Source: Pseudomonas sp. B21-056 (GTDB lineage Bacteria; Pseudomonadota; Gammaproteobacteria; Pseudomonadales; Pseudomonadaceae). From it: DNA of 64,000 nucleotides. Under the pieces are notes generated by a model. It did not search any database, was not told where the DNA came from, and worked only from the letters and a program-made list of their open reading frames with translations. A program made the position numbers and the translations under genes. Positions 46,050-56,285 of the stretch are shown in pieces (position 1 is the stretch's first letter; every line of letters starts with the position of its first letter). The stretch covers positions 1,178,001 to 1,242,000 of the forward strand of contig NZ_CP087203.1 in assembly GCF_026016325.1 (NCBI RefSeq), given 5' to 3'.

Positions 46050-46095
46050 AGTCTGTCGTCCTTTTATCAATGAGCATTGTCGCGGCGTGAACGGC

Positions 46096-46497
46096 TTACT
46101 GAACCACCTTGTTCATGCCTTCCTGACGCAATTCCTGAACCCCTTTCTGGGAGTCCTTGAGTGCCTGTTCGGCTTTGGCGGCCTGGGCCTTGCGCTCGGC
46201 GACGCGGGCGTCCCACTCGGCCTGTTCGGCCAGACGCTTGGCTTCGTCGTATTTCTTGTCATGCATGGCCAGCTCGGCTTGCTTGAGCTTGTCCTGAGCC
46301 GACTTCATTTCCACCGCGGCGTATTCGGTACCGCCGGCGCTGACCGCGCTGTTGACGGCCGATTGCGTCACCGCGTACTGCTCCGAGGGTGGATTGCCGG
46401 CGCAACCGGCGAGGATGAAGCTGCTACCGATGGCCAGGGCAGCCAACTTCAGACCGCGCAGGCCGTTGAATGAGGGTTTGGCAGTGCAGGTATTCAT
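46096..46497 (-). CDS. DUF4398 lipoprotein
   Basis: A 133-residue predicted lipoprotein. The signal region (LRGLKLAALAIGSSFILAGC) has a lipobox LAGC; the mature part is a long helix (VEMKSAQDKLKQAELAMHDK onwards) rich in Ala, Lys and Glu, a coiled-coil-like pattern typical of DUF4398. Start ATG 46497, 9 nt after GGAG; another ATG at 46512 is possible. It precedes the OmpA lipoprotein gene by 46 nt; the pair probably shares an envelope-stress promoter. Confidence 0.85.
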   Translation of the reverse strand: MNTCTAKPSFNGLRGLKLAALAIGSSFILAGCAGNPPSEQYAVTQSAVNSAVSAGGTEYAAVEMKSAQDKLKQAELAMHDKKYDEAKRLAEQAEWDARVAERKAQAAKAEQALKDSQKGVQELRQEGMNKVVQ

Positions 46498-46627
46498 AGG
46501 CTTCAACTCCATTGGAAAAACTCCTGGGAAAACTACAAATCCATGCCGGAACCGAGGCCTTGAGGTCCGTTTTGATGCTGGCGCCAGGCGCGTTTATTTA
46601 AACAACCGTTCCAGCATGGTTATTCGG

Positions 46628-46655
46628 TGTGACCCGAGGCGTTTTTTAAAAGTTC
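46628..46655 (-). promoter_or_regulatory. AlgU (sigma-22)-like promoter of the DUF4398-OmpA lipoprotein operon
   Basis: On the minus strand: GAACTT (46655-46650), a 17-nt spacer, TCACA (46632-46628). The expected transcription start is near 46620, about 120 nt before the DUF4398 ATG. AlgU consensus is GAACTT-N16/17-TCTGA. The known AlgU dependence of lptF in P. aeruginosa supports it. Confidence 0.65.
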
Positions 46656-46720
46656 AGCAAAGATGGCCTATCGCCAAAAAGCTTTGCTGACTGATCGGTC
46701 AAGCTCGAAAAAGCTGAACT
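46651..46720. other. Overlapping inverted repeats upstream of the AlgU-like promoter
   Basis: AGTTCAGC (46651-46658) pairs with GCTGAACT (46713-46720), and CAGCAAAG (46655-46662) pairs with CTTTGCTG (46682-46689). They share CAGC and so exclude each other. The first arm overlaps the -35 element. Confidence 0.4.
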
Positions 46721-46739
46721 TTCCAGGCGCGCAACGGTA

Positions 46740-46765
46740 TTCCAGCGCCGTTCAAGGCGCTGGAA
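46740..46765 (-). terminator. Hairpin downstream of the 46789-47133 gene
   Basis: Perfect 10-bp stem TTCCAGCGCC/GGCGCTGGAA with a 6-nt loop. No clear U-run, so it is a weak terminator candidate. Confidence 0.5.
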
Positions 46766-46788
46766 CAGGGAAAGAAATGGAGGTGGTA

Positions 46789-47133
46789 TCAGTGTTTCGA
46801 CTTGTCGTTCTGTGAACAGAGTTCATGCAAGTGACGACGGGACAGGGCGAGAAAACGTGGCGTCGGGCCGACGTCTTCGTACAGCGGATCGCCTTCTTCA
46901 TCGGTGGCGACCACTTGGGAGCCCTTGATGTACGGGAAGCTCGCTTCCAGTTCCTCCAGGGCCGCGCCGATCAGTTCGCCGAGCAGTTCCTCGGGCTGGC
47001 GCTTGGGGTACATGTCGCAGATCGCGGCAAGGCGTGCGGCGGCTTCCATGTCCAGGTGGATGGTGTAGCCGGTCTGGGTCAGGTGACCCTTGGCGTTCTC
47101 TTCCCAATGCTGGGCAAGCTCACGGATTTTCAT
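46789..47133 (-). CDS. Conserved hypothetical protein (PA3688-like)
   Basis: A 114-residue cytoplasmic protein: MKIRELAQHWEENAKGHLTQ, then IHLDMEAAARLAAICDMYPK and LLGELIGAALEELEASFPYI, mostly helical with no signal peptide. I recall the P. aeruginosa homologue being labelled a type 1 pili tip component, but nothing in the sequence supports a pilus role: there is no signal peptide and no pilin-like region. GAGG precedes the ATG at 47131-47133. It is divergent from ppc. Confidence 0.75.
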   Translation of the reverse strand: MKIRELAQHWEENAKGHLTQTGYTIHLDMEAAARLAAICDMYPKRQPEELLGELIGAALEELEASFPYIKGSQVVATDEEGDPLYEDVGPTPRFLALSRRHLHELCSQNDKSKH

Positions 47134-47324
47134 GATGGCCTCATTAAACCTGCTCGTGGCAGGCACGGTGAGTGACAAGCCGTCGTGTGGCTTACTGTTG
47201 AGACTAGCTTTGTCCGATAAGGTTTAAAGACCCTTCGTCGCTTGTCATAAACGACGGGCATCGGCACTCTCTCCTGAACGTCTCACCCAAGAGCTGTCCG
47301 GACCTTTTTGCTGGAGAACTGCTG

Positions 47325-49955
47325 ATGACCGATATCGATGCCCGCTTGCGCGAGGATGTCCACCTGCTCGGCGAGCTGCTGGGCAACACCATCCGCGAAC
47401 AGTACGGGGACAGGTTTCTCGACAAGATCGAGCAGATCCGCAAGGGCGCCAAGGCCGATCGACGCGGCTCCGTGGCTGCCGAACTCAGTGCCAGTCTCAA
47501 CCAGTTGAGCGAAGACGAACTGCTGCCGGTGGCGCGGGCGTTCAACCAGTTTCTCAACCTGGCGAACATTGCCGAGCAGTATCAGCTCATCCACCGCCGC
47601 GAAGAATCGCAGCCGGCGCCATTCGAGGCGCGGGTGTTGCCGGAGTTGCTCGCCCGGTTGCGCGCCGAAGGCCATGCCGCCGAGTCCCTGGCGCGGCAAC
47701 TGGGGCGCCTGGAGATCGAGCTGGTGCTCACCGCTCACCCCACCGAAGTGGCCCGCCGCACCCTCATCCAGAAATACGACGCCATCGCCGCGCAACTGGC
47801 GGCCCAGGATCACCGCGACCTGACCAGTGCCGAACGAGCGCAGATCCATGAGCGCCTGCAACGGTTGATCGCCGAAGCCTGGCACACCGAGGAAATCCGT
47901 CGCACCCGGCCGACCCCGGTGGACGAGGCCAAGTGGGGCTTCGCGGTGATCGAGCATTCGCTGTGGCAGGCCATTCCCAATTACCTGCGCAAGGCCGACC
48001 AGGCCCTGCACGCCGCCACCGGGCTGCGCCTGCCACTGGAAGCGGCGCCGATTCGCTTTGCTTCGTGGATGGGCGGTGACCGCGACGGCAACCCGAATGT
48101 CACCGCCGCGGTGACCCGTGAAGTGCTGTTGCTGGCGCGCTGGATGGCGGCGGACCTGTATTTGCGCGACGTCGATCAACTGGCCGCCGACCTGTCCATG
48201 CAGAAGGCCAGCGAGGCCTTACGGGCCCAGGCCGGTGACAGCGCCGAACCCTACCGTGCGGTGCTCAAGCAACTGCGCGAACGCCTGCGCGCCACGCGCA
48301 ACTGGGCTCAGGCGTCGTTGAAAGCCACCACGCCGGCCAGCGCCGACGTATTGCAGAACAACCGCGAACTGCTCGATCCCCTGGAGTTGTGCTACCAGTC
48401 GCTGCACGACTGCGGCATGGGCGTGATCGCCGATGGGCCGCTGCTCGATTGCCTGCGCCGGGCGGTGACCTTCGGCTTGTTCCTGGTGCGGCTCGACGTG
48501 CGCCAGGATTCCACCCGGCACACGGCGGCCATGACTGAAATCACCGATTACCTGGGGCTGGGCCGTTACGAGGAGTGGAACGAGGAACAGCGCATCGGCT
48601 TCTTGCTGGATGAGCTGAATAATCGCCGGCCGTTGCTGCCGGCGAATTTCACGCCATCGGCCGATACGGCGGAAGTCCTGGCCACCTGTCGGGAGGTCGC
48701 GGCGGCGCCGGCGGCGTCCCTCGGCTCCTATGTGATTTCCATGGCCGGCGCGGCTTCCGATGTGCTGGCGGTACAACTGCTACTGAAAGAGGCCGGTGTG
48801 CTGCGGCCGATGCGGGTGGTGCCGCTGTTCGAAACCCTGGCCGACCTGGACAACGCCGGGCCGGTGATCGAGCGGCTGTTGCTGCTGCCGGGTTATCGCG
48901 CACGCCTGCAGGGGCCCCAGGAAGTGATGATCGGCTATTCCGATTCGGCCAAGGACGCCGGCACCACGGCGGCGGCCTGGGCACAGTATCGGGCCCAGGA
49001 ACGGCTGGTGGAGATCTGCCGCGAGCAGCAGGTCGAACTGCTGCTGTTCCACGGTCGTGGTGGCACCGTCGGCCGTGGCGGCGGTCCGGCCCACGCGGCA
49101 ATTCTGTCCCAGCCACCGGGATCGGTGGCGGGACGTTTCCGTACCACCGAGCAGGGCGAAATGATTCGTTTCAAATTCGGCCTGCCAGACATCGCCGAAC
49201 AGAACCTCAACCTGTACCTCGCGGCCGTGCTGGAAGCGACCCTGCTGCCTCCGCCGCCACCGACGCCCGAATGGCGCCACCTGATGGATGAGCTGGCGGC
49301 CGACGGCGTCAATGCCTACCGCGCCGTGGTGCGGGAAAACCCGCAGTTCGTCGAGTACTTCCGCCAATCCACCCCGGAGCAGGAACTGGGGCGCCTGCCC
49401 CTGGGCAGCCGGCCGGCCAAGCGCCGGGCCGGGGGTATCGAAAGCCTGCGGGCGATTCCGTGGATTTTCGGCTGGACCCAGACCCGCCTGATGCTCCCGG
49501 CCTGGCTCGGCTGGGAAACCGCCCTGGGCAAGGCCCTGGAGCGGGGCGAGGGCGAGTTGCTGGGGCAGATGCGCGAGCAATGGCCGTTCTTCCGTACCCG
49601 CATCGACATGCTGGAAATGGTGTTGGCTAAGGCTGATGCCGATATTGCACGGTCCTACGACGAGCGTCTGGTGGAGCCGGCACTGCGACCTTTGGGTGTG
49701 CATTTACGCGACCTATTGTCGCAGGCCTGCTCTGTGGTGCTGGGGTTGACCGGCCAGTCGCAACTACTGGCACATAGCCCAGAGACGCTCGAATTCATTC
49801 GCCTGCGCAACACTTACCTCGACCCCTTGCACCTGTTGCAGGCCGAACTGCTGGCCCGCTCGCGGCAACAGGATGTTGCCCAAGGCAGCCCCGTGGAGCA
49901 GGCATTGCTGGTGTCTGTGGCGGGTATCGCCGCCGGATTGCGCAACACCGGCTAA
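47325..49955 (+). CDS. ppc: Phosphoenolpyruvate carboxylase
   Basis: An 876-residue anaplerotic enzyme forming oxaloacetate from PEP and bicarbonate. Catalytic segments: [20 protein letters not shown] (His), [32 protein letters not shown] and the glycine-rich [20 protein letters not shown]; the C terminus ends AGLRNTG as in the family. Length is typical. It is monocistronic by appearance. Confidence 0.97.
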   Translation: MTDIDARLREDVHLLGELLGNTIREQYGDRFLDKIEQIRKGAKADRRGSVAAELSASLNQLSEDELLPVARAFNQFLNLANIAEQYQLIHRREESQPAPFEARVLPELLARLRAEGHAAESLARQLGRLEIELVLTAHPTEVARRTLIQKYDAIAAQLAAQDHRDLTSAERAQIHERLQRLIAEAWHTEEIRRTRPTPVDEAKWGFAVIEHSLWQAIPNYLRKADQALHAATGLRLPLEAAPIRFASWMGGDRDGNPNVTAAVTREVLLLARWMAADLYLRDVDQLAADLSMQKASEALRAQAGDSAEPYRAVLKQLRERLRATRNWAQASLKATTPASADVLQNNRELLDPLELCYQSLHDCGMGVIADGPLLDCLRRAVTFGLFLVRLDVRQDSTRHTAAMTEITDYLGLGRYEEWNEEQRIGFLLDELNNRRPLLPANFTPSADTAEVLATCREVAAAPAASLGSYVISMAGAASDVLAVQLLLKEAGVLRPMRVVPLFETLADLDNAGPVIERLLLLPGYRARLQGPQEVMIGYSDSAKDAGTTAAAWAQYRAQERLVEICREQQVELLLFHGRGGTVGRGGGPAHAAILSQPPGSVAGRFRTTEQGEMIRFKFGLPDIAEQNLNLYLAAVLEATLLPPPPPTPEWRHLMDELAADGVNAYRAVVRENPQFVEYFRQSTPEQELGRLPLGSRPAKRRAGGIESLRAIPWIFGWTQTRLMLPAWLGWETALGKALERGEGELLGQMREQWPFFRTRIDMLEMVLAKADADIARSYDERLVEPALRPLGVHLRDLLSQACSVVLGLTGQSQLLAHSPETLEFIRLRNTYLDPLHLLQAELLARSRQQDVAQGSPVEQALLVSVAGIAAGLRNTG

Positions 49956-50897
<942 letters not shown>

Positions 50898-50917
50898 AAA
50901 GTCTGATCGGTTGCATC

Positions 50918-50949
50918 AACTACGGCCCGCTTGCGGGCCGTAGTTGTTT
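50918..50949 (+). terminator. Rho-independent terminator of adk
   Basis: A 12-bp perfect stem AACTACGGCCCG/CGGGCCGTAGTT with a 4-nt loop, followed by GTTTA. Confidence 0.8.
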
Positions 50950-50991
50950 ATACTGGCGCCCCTTTTTTCCACCTGATTTACGGACACATCG

Positions 50992-51669
50992 ATGAGCACC
51001 TTGCTGGCCCTGGACACCGCGACTGAAGCTTGCTCCGTTGCCCTGCTGCACGACGGCAAGGTCACGAGCCATTACGAGGTGATTCCACGCCTGCACGCCC
51101 AGAAACTGTTGCCGATGATCCAGCAATTGCTCAGCGATGCCGGCACCACCTTGCAGGCCGTGGATGCGATTGCCTTTGGCCGTGGCCCGGGGGCCTTCAC
51201 CGGTGTGCGCATTGCCATCGGCGTGGTGCAAGGGTTGGCATTCGCGCTGGAGCGCCCGGTGTTGCCGGTGTCGAACCTGGCCGTGCTGGCCCAGCGTGCC
51301 CTGCGTGAGCACGGCACCCAGCAGGTGGCCGCGGCCATCGATGCGCGCATGGACGAGGTGTACTGGGGCTGCTACCGCGAAACCGCTGGCGAGATGCGCC
51401 TGGTGGGTGCCGAAGCGGTGCTGCCGCCCGAGGTAGCGGCACTGCCGGCAGGTGCAGAGGGTGAGTGGTTCGGCGCCGGTACTGGTTGGGGCTACGGCGA
51501 GCGCATTGCCGTCAACCTCAGCGGCCAGGACGCCAGCCTGCTGCCCCACGCCGAAGACCTGCTGGCCCTGGCCCGTTTCGCCTGGGAACGCGGCGAAGCC
51601 ATCCCGGCCGACGATGCCCAGCCGGTGTACCTGCGCGATAAGGTCGCCACGCCGAAGTCGGAGCGATAA
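50992..51669 (+). CDS. tsaB: tRNA t6A37 biosynthesis protein TsaB
   Basis: A 225-residue ASKHA-fold partner of TsaD/TsaE in N6-threonylcarbamoyladenosine formation. The N terminus LLALDTATEACSVAL and the segment AIAFGRGPGAFTGVRIAIGV are diagnostic; the family is often annotated as YeaZ. It follows adk across a terminator and is followed by a family II repeat. Confidence 0.95.
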   Translation: MSTLLALDTATEACSVALLHDGKVTSHYEVIPRLHAQKLLPMIQQLLSDAGTTLQAVDAIAFGRGPGAFTGVRIAIGVVQGLAFALERPVLPVSNLAVLAQRALREHGTQQVAAAIDARMDEVYWGCYRETAGEMRLVGAEAVLPPEVAALPAGAEGEWFGAGTGWGYGERIAVNLSGQDASLLPHAEDLLALARFAWERGEAIPADDAQPVYLRDKVATPKSER

Positions 51670-51692
51670 TCCCACTCTCAAGCGGGCAGCGT

Positions 51693-51804
51693 TGTGGCGA
51701 GGGGATTTATCCCCGCTCGAGTGCGCAGCGCTCGCTAGGTGATTGACCGGCACACTAATGTCGGGGGAGCTACGCGCCCAGCGGGGATAAATCCCCTCGC
51801 CACA
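51693..51804. repeat. Family II palindromic repeat
   Basis: A 112-nt element from TGTGGCGAGGGGATTTATCC to GGATAAATCCCCTCGCCACA. The remaining spacer 51805-52014 is AT-richer and shows no gene; it probably holds the promoter of the next gene. Confidence 0.9.
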
Positions 51805-52014
51805 AAGTCACCCTGCCACAAAGCCCTCGGTGGCTTGCAATCCCTTGGCACAAGTCATTCCATAGCCCCAAAGTCACACCCGATATTACCAGTCGTCACT
51901 TTTCCGACCTGTTTTTAAACCTTTTCGGCTTTATGTGTTCTAGTTATCACTTGCGCATTTGCGCGGCTGGGAAAGTGCCGCTAAATTGCCATCATTGATA
52001 CTGAGCATTCTGTT

Positions 52015-52323
52015 ATGCGTATAGACGGTTATTCATCCCAGTCCTATCCCATCAAGCGCCGGCCCAGGACGGGCAAGGTCGCTGATCAGGAGTCCTTCGA
52101 CGACGTCGATGGCGAGCTGGAGTTTCCGTCTGAAGAGCAACTGGCCGCCCGCGCCGCCAAAGCCTCCGCACAGCGCCTGAGCAATCTTCCCGCCCGCCAG
52201 CAAGACATGCTTTATCACCGTTCCATGAGCCGCAGTGTCGCCACGGCCCTGGCCAGCTACCTGAGCACCGCCGGTTTCGTCGATTGGGATATGGAAGTGC
52301 TGGGGCTCGACCTCTACATCTGA
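52015..52323 (+). CDS. Small hypothetical protein, coupled to the DUF72 gene
   Basis: 102 residues. An acidic N-terminal half (DQESFDDVDGELEFPSEEQL) and a helical C-terminal half (RQQDMLYHRSMSRSVATALA), with no signal peptide or membrane helix. I do not recognise the family. The stop TGA overlaps the next ATG (TGATG), so it is probably translated together with the DUF72 gene. Confidence 0.65.
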   Translation: MRIDGYSSQSYPIKRRPRTGKVADQESFDDVDGELEFPSEEQLAARAAKASAQRLSNLPARQQDMLYHRSMSRSVATALASYLSTAGFVDWDMEVLGLDLYI

Positions 52324-53183
52324 TGGCGTTGCCTTACTACCTCGGCTGCCCCTCCTGGAGCGAAAACGCCTGGCGTGATTATCTCTATCCCCAGGACGCC
52401 AGAAGCGCCGATTTCCTGAGTCTCTATTCCCAGGTATTCAACGCCGTGGAAGGCAACACGACCTTCTACGCGAGCCCTCCTGCGGCCATCGTGCAGCGCT
52501 GGGCCGACACCATGCCCACGCACTTTCGCTTCACCGCCAAGTTCCCCGGCGAGATCAGCCACAACGGCGATCTGCGCGAGCACCAGACGGCCGTCGACAC
52601 CTTCCTGCAACTGCTCAGCCCTTTGGGTGAGCGGGTTTCGCCGTTCTGGCTGCAGCTGTCCAAAGCGTTCACACCGAATCGATTGCCGGAATTGGCGGGG
52701 TTCATCGATGCCTTGCAGCGCCCGTTGGCGGTGGAGGTCCGTCACGATGAGTTCTTTGCCAAGGGCGATGCCGAGCGGCGGCTCAATCGCTTGTTGCTCG
52801 ATCGCGGTGTCGAGCGTATCTGCCTTGATCCCCGGGCGCTGTTCAGTTGCACCTCCACCGATCCTGCCGTGCTCCATGCACAATCGAAAAAGCCGCGAGT
52901 ACCACCCCGGCCGGCGGCTTTTACCCAATGCCCGCAGGTGCGCTTCATCGGTCATCCGGTGCTGGAGGCCAACGAGCCGTTCCTGACGCCCTGGGTGGAG
53001 AAAATCGCCACCTGGATCGAGGAAGGGCGCACGCCCTACATCTTCCTGCACACCGCCGACAACCTGCTGGCGGCGAAGCTGGCGCTGCGTTTTCATCATC
53101 GCTTGATGCAGCGATTGCCTGGCTTGCCGGCCCTGCCTGAGTTATACAGAGAGCCCGCCGCCGAGCAACTGGGTTTGCTCTGA
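52323..53183 (+). CDS. DUF72 (YecE-like) TIM-barrel protein
   Basis: A 286-residue DUF72 protein. Family features: LGCPSWSENAWRDYLYP, FNAVEGNTTFYASPP, FRFTAKFPGEISHNGDL and VEVRHDEFF. Members have a TIM-barrel fold; their reaction is unknown. It starts at ATG 52323 overlapping the upstream gene. Confidence 0.9.
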   Translation: MALPYYLGCPSWSENAWRDYLYPQDARSADFLSLYSQVFNAVEGNTTFYASPPAAIVQRWADTMPTHFRFTAKFPGEISHNGDLREHQTAVDTFLQLLSPLGERVSPFWLQLSKAFTPNRLPELAGFIDALQRPLAVEVRHDEFFAKGDAERRLNRLLLDRGVERICLDPRALFSCTSTDPAVLHAQSKKPRVPPRPAAFTQCPQVRFIGHPVLEANEPFLTPWVEKIATWIEEGRTPYIFLHTADNLLAAKLALRFHHRLMQRLPGLPALPELYREPAAEQLGLL

Positions 53184-53216
53184 GGCCGGATCCTTCCCTG
53201 CTCAGGAGCGACTTAC

Positions 53217-54038
53217 ATGGATGCGCAAAACCGTCGGGCCCAGGTGTTCAAAGCCTTGCACGAACGCGAAGAGGCTTTTGTCATTCCCAACCCGTGGGAC
53301 GCCGGTTCCGCGAAGATGTTGGCCAGCCTGGGGTTCGAGGCCTTGGCCACCACCAGCGCCGGTCACGCGTTTTCCCTGGGGCGCCCGGACGGCGCGCTGG
53401 GGCTGGAAGACACCCTGGCCAATGTCCGGGCGATCGTGGCCGCCACTGACCTGCCGGTAGCGGTCGACTTCGAAAACGGTTTCGCCGACGCACCCGAAGA
53501 GTGCGCCCGCAACCTGCTGCGCGCGGCAGAAGCCGGCGCGGTCGGCGGGTCCATCGAAGATGCCACGGGACGCGAAGACAGCCCGATCTATTGCTTCGAG
53601 CACGCCGTGGCACGGGTCAAGGCGGCGGCCGAAGCTGTGCGCAGTCTGCCTTACCCCTTCCTGCTGACCGCCCGGGCGGAAAACTTCCTGCACGGCAATC
53701 CCGATCTCGATGACACGATCCGTCGCCTGAAAGCGTTCGCCGACGCCGGTGCCGACGTGCTCTATGCCCCAGGGTTGAGTACCGCCGAGCAAGTGCTCGC
53801 GGTGGTGCAGGCCGTGGCGCCGAAACCGGTGAACGTGCTGATGTCCGGGGCGCTGGACCTGACACTCGCGCAGTTGAGCGAGTTGGGCGCCAGGCGCATC
53901 AGCGTCGGCTCGGCGCTGGCCTTGGCCGCATATGGCGAGTTCATGCGCGCCGCCGGGGAAATTCGCGAGCAGGGCACGTTCACCTTTACCCGTCGCTCGA
54001 TGACGTTCAAGCAGGTCAACCAGTTGTTCAAGGGTTGA
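53217..54038 (+). CDS. Isocitrate lyase/PEP mutase superfamily protein
   Basis: A 273-residue TIM-barrel enzyme of the PEP mutase/isocitrate lyase superfamily. Visible: IPNPWDAGSAKMLASLGF, VDFENGFADAPEE (metal-binding acidic residues), and SIEDATGRED. The KKCGH motif of isocitrate and methylisocitrate lyases is missing, so it is neither of those. Reactions of this subgroup (oxaloacetate hydrolase, phosphonopyruvate-type chemistry) cannot be told apart from sequence. It starts 33 nt after the DUF72 gene. Confidence 0.88.
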   Translation: MDAQNRRAQVFKALHEREEAFVIPNPWDAGSAKMLASLGFEALATTSAGHAFSLGRPDGALGLEDTLANVRAIVAATDLPVAVDFENGFADAPEECARNLLRAAEAGAVGGSIEDATGREDSPIYCFEHAVARVKAAAEAVRSLPYPFLLTARAENFLHGNPDLDDTIRRLKAFADAGADVLYAPGLSTAEQVLAVVQAVAPKPVNVLMSGALDLTLAQLSELGARRISVGSALALAAYGEFMRAAGEIREQGTFTFTRRSMTFKQVNQLFKG

Positions 54039-54054
54039 GGCTCGAGGCGTCGCC

Positions 54055-54756
54055 GTGAGGATTGCGAAAAAACTGACGTTGCTGGTGGTGCTGATCGTTG
54101 GCGCCTTGGTTCTGGGGGTGTGGCGGGGCTGGTTGCCGGTGCCGCCCGCATGGAATCCCTGGGCGCCCCTGGACGTCAATGCGCCGCCGAACCTGCTGAC
54201 CCGCTACAAGCTCATGGCCCTGCGCAATGACCCGCAACTGTGTGAGCAGGCCCTTGCCACCTCGGGGCTGCGGGTTGCCCACCAGGCCGACAGCAACCCT
54301 GCTGCCAGTTGCCCGCTGACCAATGTGCTGCGGGTGCAGAGCGGCGAAGTGGCGCTGAGCAGCAGCTTCCTTGCCAGTTGCTCCCTGGCGGTGGCGTTCG
54401 CCCTGTTCGAGCGTCATGCGCTGCAACCAGCGGCACAAGCGGCCTACGGGCAGAAAGTGGCGCGGGTCGATCACCTCGGCAGTTTCGCCTGTCGCAACAT
54501 GTACGGTCGTGAAAACGGTGCGCGCAGCCAGCACGCCACGGCCAATGCCCTGGACATCGCCGGGTTTCGCCTGGCCGATGGCCGCACGATCAGCGTCCTC
54601 CGGGACTGGCCGAAGGACAACGCCGATGCGGGTTTCCTGCGGCAGGTACGCGACGGTGCCTGTGACATGTTCAGTGTGGTCTTGAGCCCGGACTACAACG
54701 CGGCACACCGCAACCATTTCCATCTGGATGTGGGGCCATGGTGGGTCTGCCGGTGA
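54055..54756 (+). CDS. Extensin-like family protein with peptidase M15-like motif
   Basis: A 233-residue protein with an N-terminal membrane anchor (LTLLVVLIVGALVLGVW) and a periplasmic extensin-like C-terminal domain. The four spaced cysteines and the pattern SQHATANALDIAGF (His160, Asp167) with a later HRNHFHLD (His221/His223) resemble the zinc site of peptidase M15 D-Ala-D-Ala enzymes. A role in peptidoglycan or cell-wall binding is inference. GTG 54055 is the start, 17 nt after the previous stop. It is convergent with the next gene, 3 nt away. Confidence 0.82.
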   Translation: MRIAKKLTLLVVLIVGALVLGVWRGWLPVPPAWNPWAPLDVNAPPNLLTRYKLMALRNDPQLCEQALATSGLRVAHQADSNPAASCPLTNVLRVQSGEVALSSSFLASCSLAVAFALFERHALQPAAQAAYGQKVARVDHLGSFACRNMYGRENGARSQHATANALDIAGFRLADGRTISVLRDWPKDNADAGFLRQVRDGACDMFSVVLSPDYNAAHRNHFHLDVGPWWVCR

Positions 54757-54759
54757 GAA

Positions 54760-55380
54760 TCAGGCGGCGATGCGCAGGTTCTGCAGTACGATCGGGCGTG
54801 CCCAGCGGGTGTCGAAGTCCAGGGCTTTCTGCTGGGCAACGATCTCTTCTTCCGGGAACGGCGGGAAAGGCTTGTCCAGCAGATCGAGTTCGAGCTCGGC
54901 AATCGGCAGGTGCAACGGGCGCGGTTGCGGCGCCGGGCCGGGCTCCGGCAGCGCTTGGCCGGCGGCGAGGACAATGGGGCGAACCCAGTTGCTCTCGAAG
55001 TTCTGTTGTTTTTGCTGGGCGCTGATTTCTTCCGGCGGGAAGGGTGGGAACGGCTTGTCCAGCAGGTCCAGTTCGAATTCGGCGATGGGCAGGAACAGCG
55101 GCTCAGGCGGTTTGACCTGGGTTTGCGTCACGTCGCAGGTGCGCTGGCTGACGATGTGGTCCAGCAGTTCGGCGCCGAGGGTCGGTTCAACGGCCTCATC
55201 GAGGGCGACGGGCTGGTAACTGCCAGGCGCTGGTGCGTTTTCACCCAGTTGATCGGCCAGGGCCCGGGCAAAAAAATCTTGCCACAGGTGACTGACGCCG
55301 CTCAGGGCCTGGGTGTTGCGCAGGCTGTAATCACCGTAACGGGAGATAACGCCTATCGATGTGGAATGAATGTCTGACAT
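54760..55380 (-). CDS. Hypothetical protein with a duplicated LDLLDKPFPPFP segment
   Basis: 206 residues, no signal peptide. Residues 97-138 and 158-199 are a tandem duplication: each has LPIAE-x-ELDLLDKPFPPFP, then EEI-x-AQQK, then RW/NW-x-RPIVL. The N-terminal 80 residues (MSDIHSTSIGVISRYGDYSL) are unrelated. I do not recognise the family; proline-rich motifs have led to automatic TonB-like labels for such proteins, but no TonB domain is seen. It ends 3 nt from the extensin-like gene stop and is divergent from rsmJ. Confidence 0.7.
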   Translation of the reverse strand: MSDIHSTSIGVISRYGDYSLRNTQALSGVSHLWQDFFARALADQLGENAPAPGSYQPVALDEAVEPTLGAELLDHIVSQRTCDVTQTQVKPPEPLFLPIAEFELDLLDKPFPPFPPEEISAQQKQQNFESNWVRPIVLAAGQALPEPGPAPQPRPLHLPIAELELDLLDKPFPPFPEEEIVAQQKALDFDTRWARPIVLQNLRIAA

Positions 55381-55488
55381 TTTTCTCGGTCGACGCTCAG
55401 CTCTGGCAAAATGCCGTTCACCGTTGTTATCGGCCGTTTTTGCCGATCCTTAATTTTTTGAGCATGTTTCCATGAATGAACAACTTCC

Positions 55489-56271
55489 ATGAGTGAGCAA
55501 CCCGCGGCCTGCCGCATCCACGTCGAGGCCCTGGCCCCGGCCTTCCAGCCTCAGGCCGAGCACTGGGCCCAGCGCCTTGGCCTGCCCTTGCAGGTGGACG
55601 AGGGCGAGTTTGCCTTGCAGGTCGGCGAACACGGGTTGCAACTGCAACAACTGGGGCCGGACGCGCCGGGGCCGGTGCGGGTGGATTTTGTCGAGGGTGG
55701 CGCGGCCCATCGCCGGTTGTACGGTGGCGGCAGCGGCCAGATGATCGCCAAGGCGGTCGGTATCGCCCAGGGCGTGCGTCCCCGTGTGCTGGATGCCACG
55801 GCCGGGTTGGGCAAGGATGCCTTCGTGCTGGCCAGCCTGGGCTGTGAGATGAGCCTGATCGAGCGCCAGCCGCTGATCGGCGCATTACTGGAGGATGGTC
55901 TGACCCGTGGCGCGGAGGATTTCGACGTGGCGCCCATCGTGGCCCGCATGCGCTTGCTCAAGGGCAACTCCATCGAGGTGATGCAGAACTGGGAAGGCGA
56001 GCCGCCCCAGGTGATCTACCTGGACCCGATGTTCCCACACCGTGAGAAAACCGCCCTGGTGAAGAAGGAGATGCGCCTGTTCCGGCCCTTGGTCGGCGAC
56101 GACCCCGACGCCCCGGCGCTGCTGGCCGCAGCCCTGGCCCTGGCGACGCACCGGGTGGTGGTCAAGCGCCCGCGCAAGGCGCCATGCATCGAGGGGCCGA
56201 AGCCGAGCCATGGGCTCGATGGCAAGTCCAGTCGCTACGATATCTATCCGAAGAAAGCGCTCAAGGCTTGA
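55489..56271 (+). CDS. rsmJ: 16S rRNA m2G1516 methyltransferase RsmJ
   Basis: A 260-residue class I methyltransferase. The SAM site [34 protein letters not shown] and catalytic [20 protein letters not shown], with [17 protein letters not shown] near the C terminus, are diagnostic for RsmJ (YhiQ). It methylates the 30S subunit. The start ATG 55489 gives the family N terminus. Confidence 0.95.
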   Translation: MSEQPAACRIHVEALAPAFQPQAEHWAQRLGLPLQVDEGEFALQVGEHGLQLQQLGPDAPGPVRVDFVEGGAAHRRLYGGGSGQMIAKAVGIAQGVRPRVLDATAGLGKDAFVLASLGCEMSLIERQPLIGALLEDGLTRGAEDFDVAPIVARMRLLKGNSIEVMQNWEGEPPQVIYLDPMFPHREKTALVKKEMRLFRPLVGDDPDAPALLAAALALATHRVVVKRPRKAPCIEGPKPSHGLDGKSSRYDIYPKKALKA

Positions 56272-56285
56272 GACCGAGTGGCTTT

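Noticed and set aside
46789..47133. Annotation as a pilus tip component
   Set aside because: No signal peptide, no pilin-like sequence and no pilus genes nearby; the label appears inherited.
53217..54038. Methylisocitrate or isocitrate lyase
   Set aside because: The catalytic KKCGH motif is absent, and the protein is shorter than isocitrate lyase.
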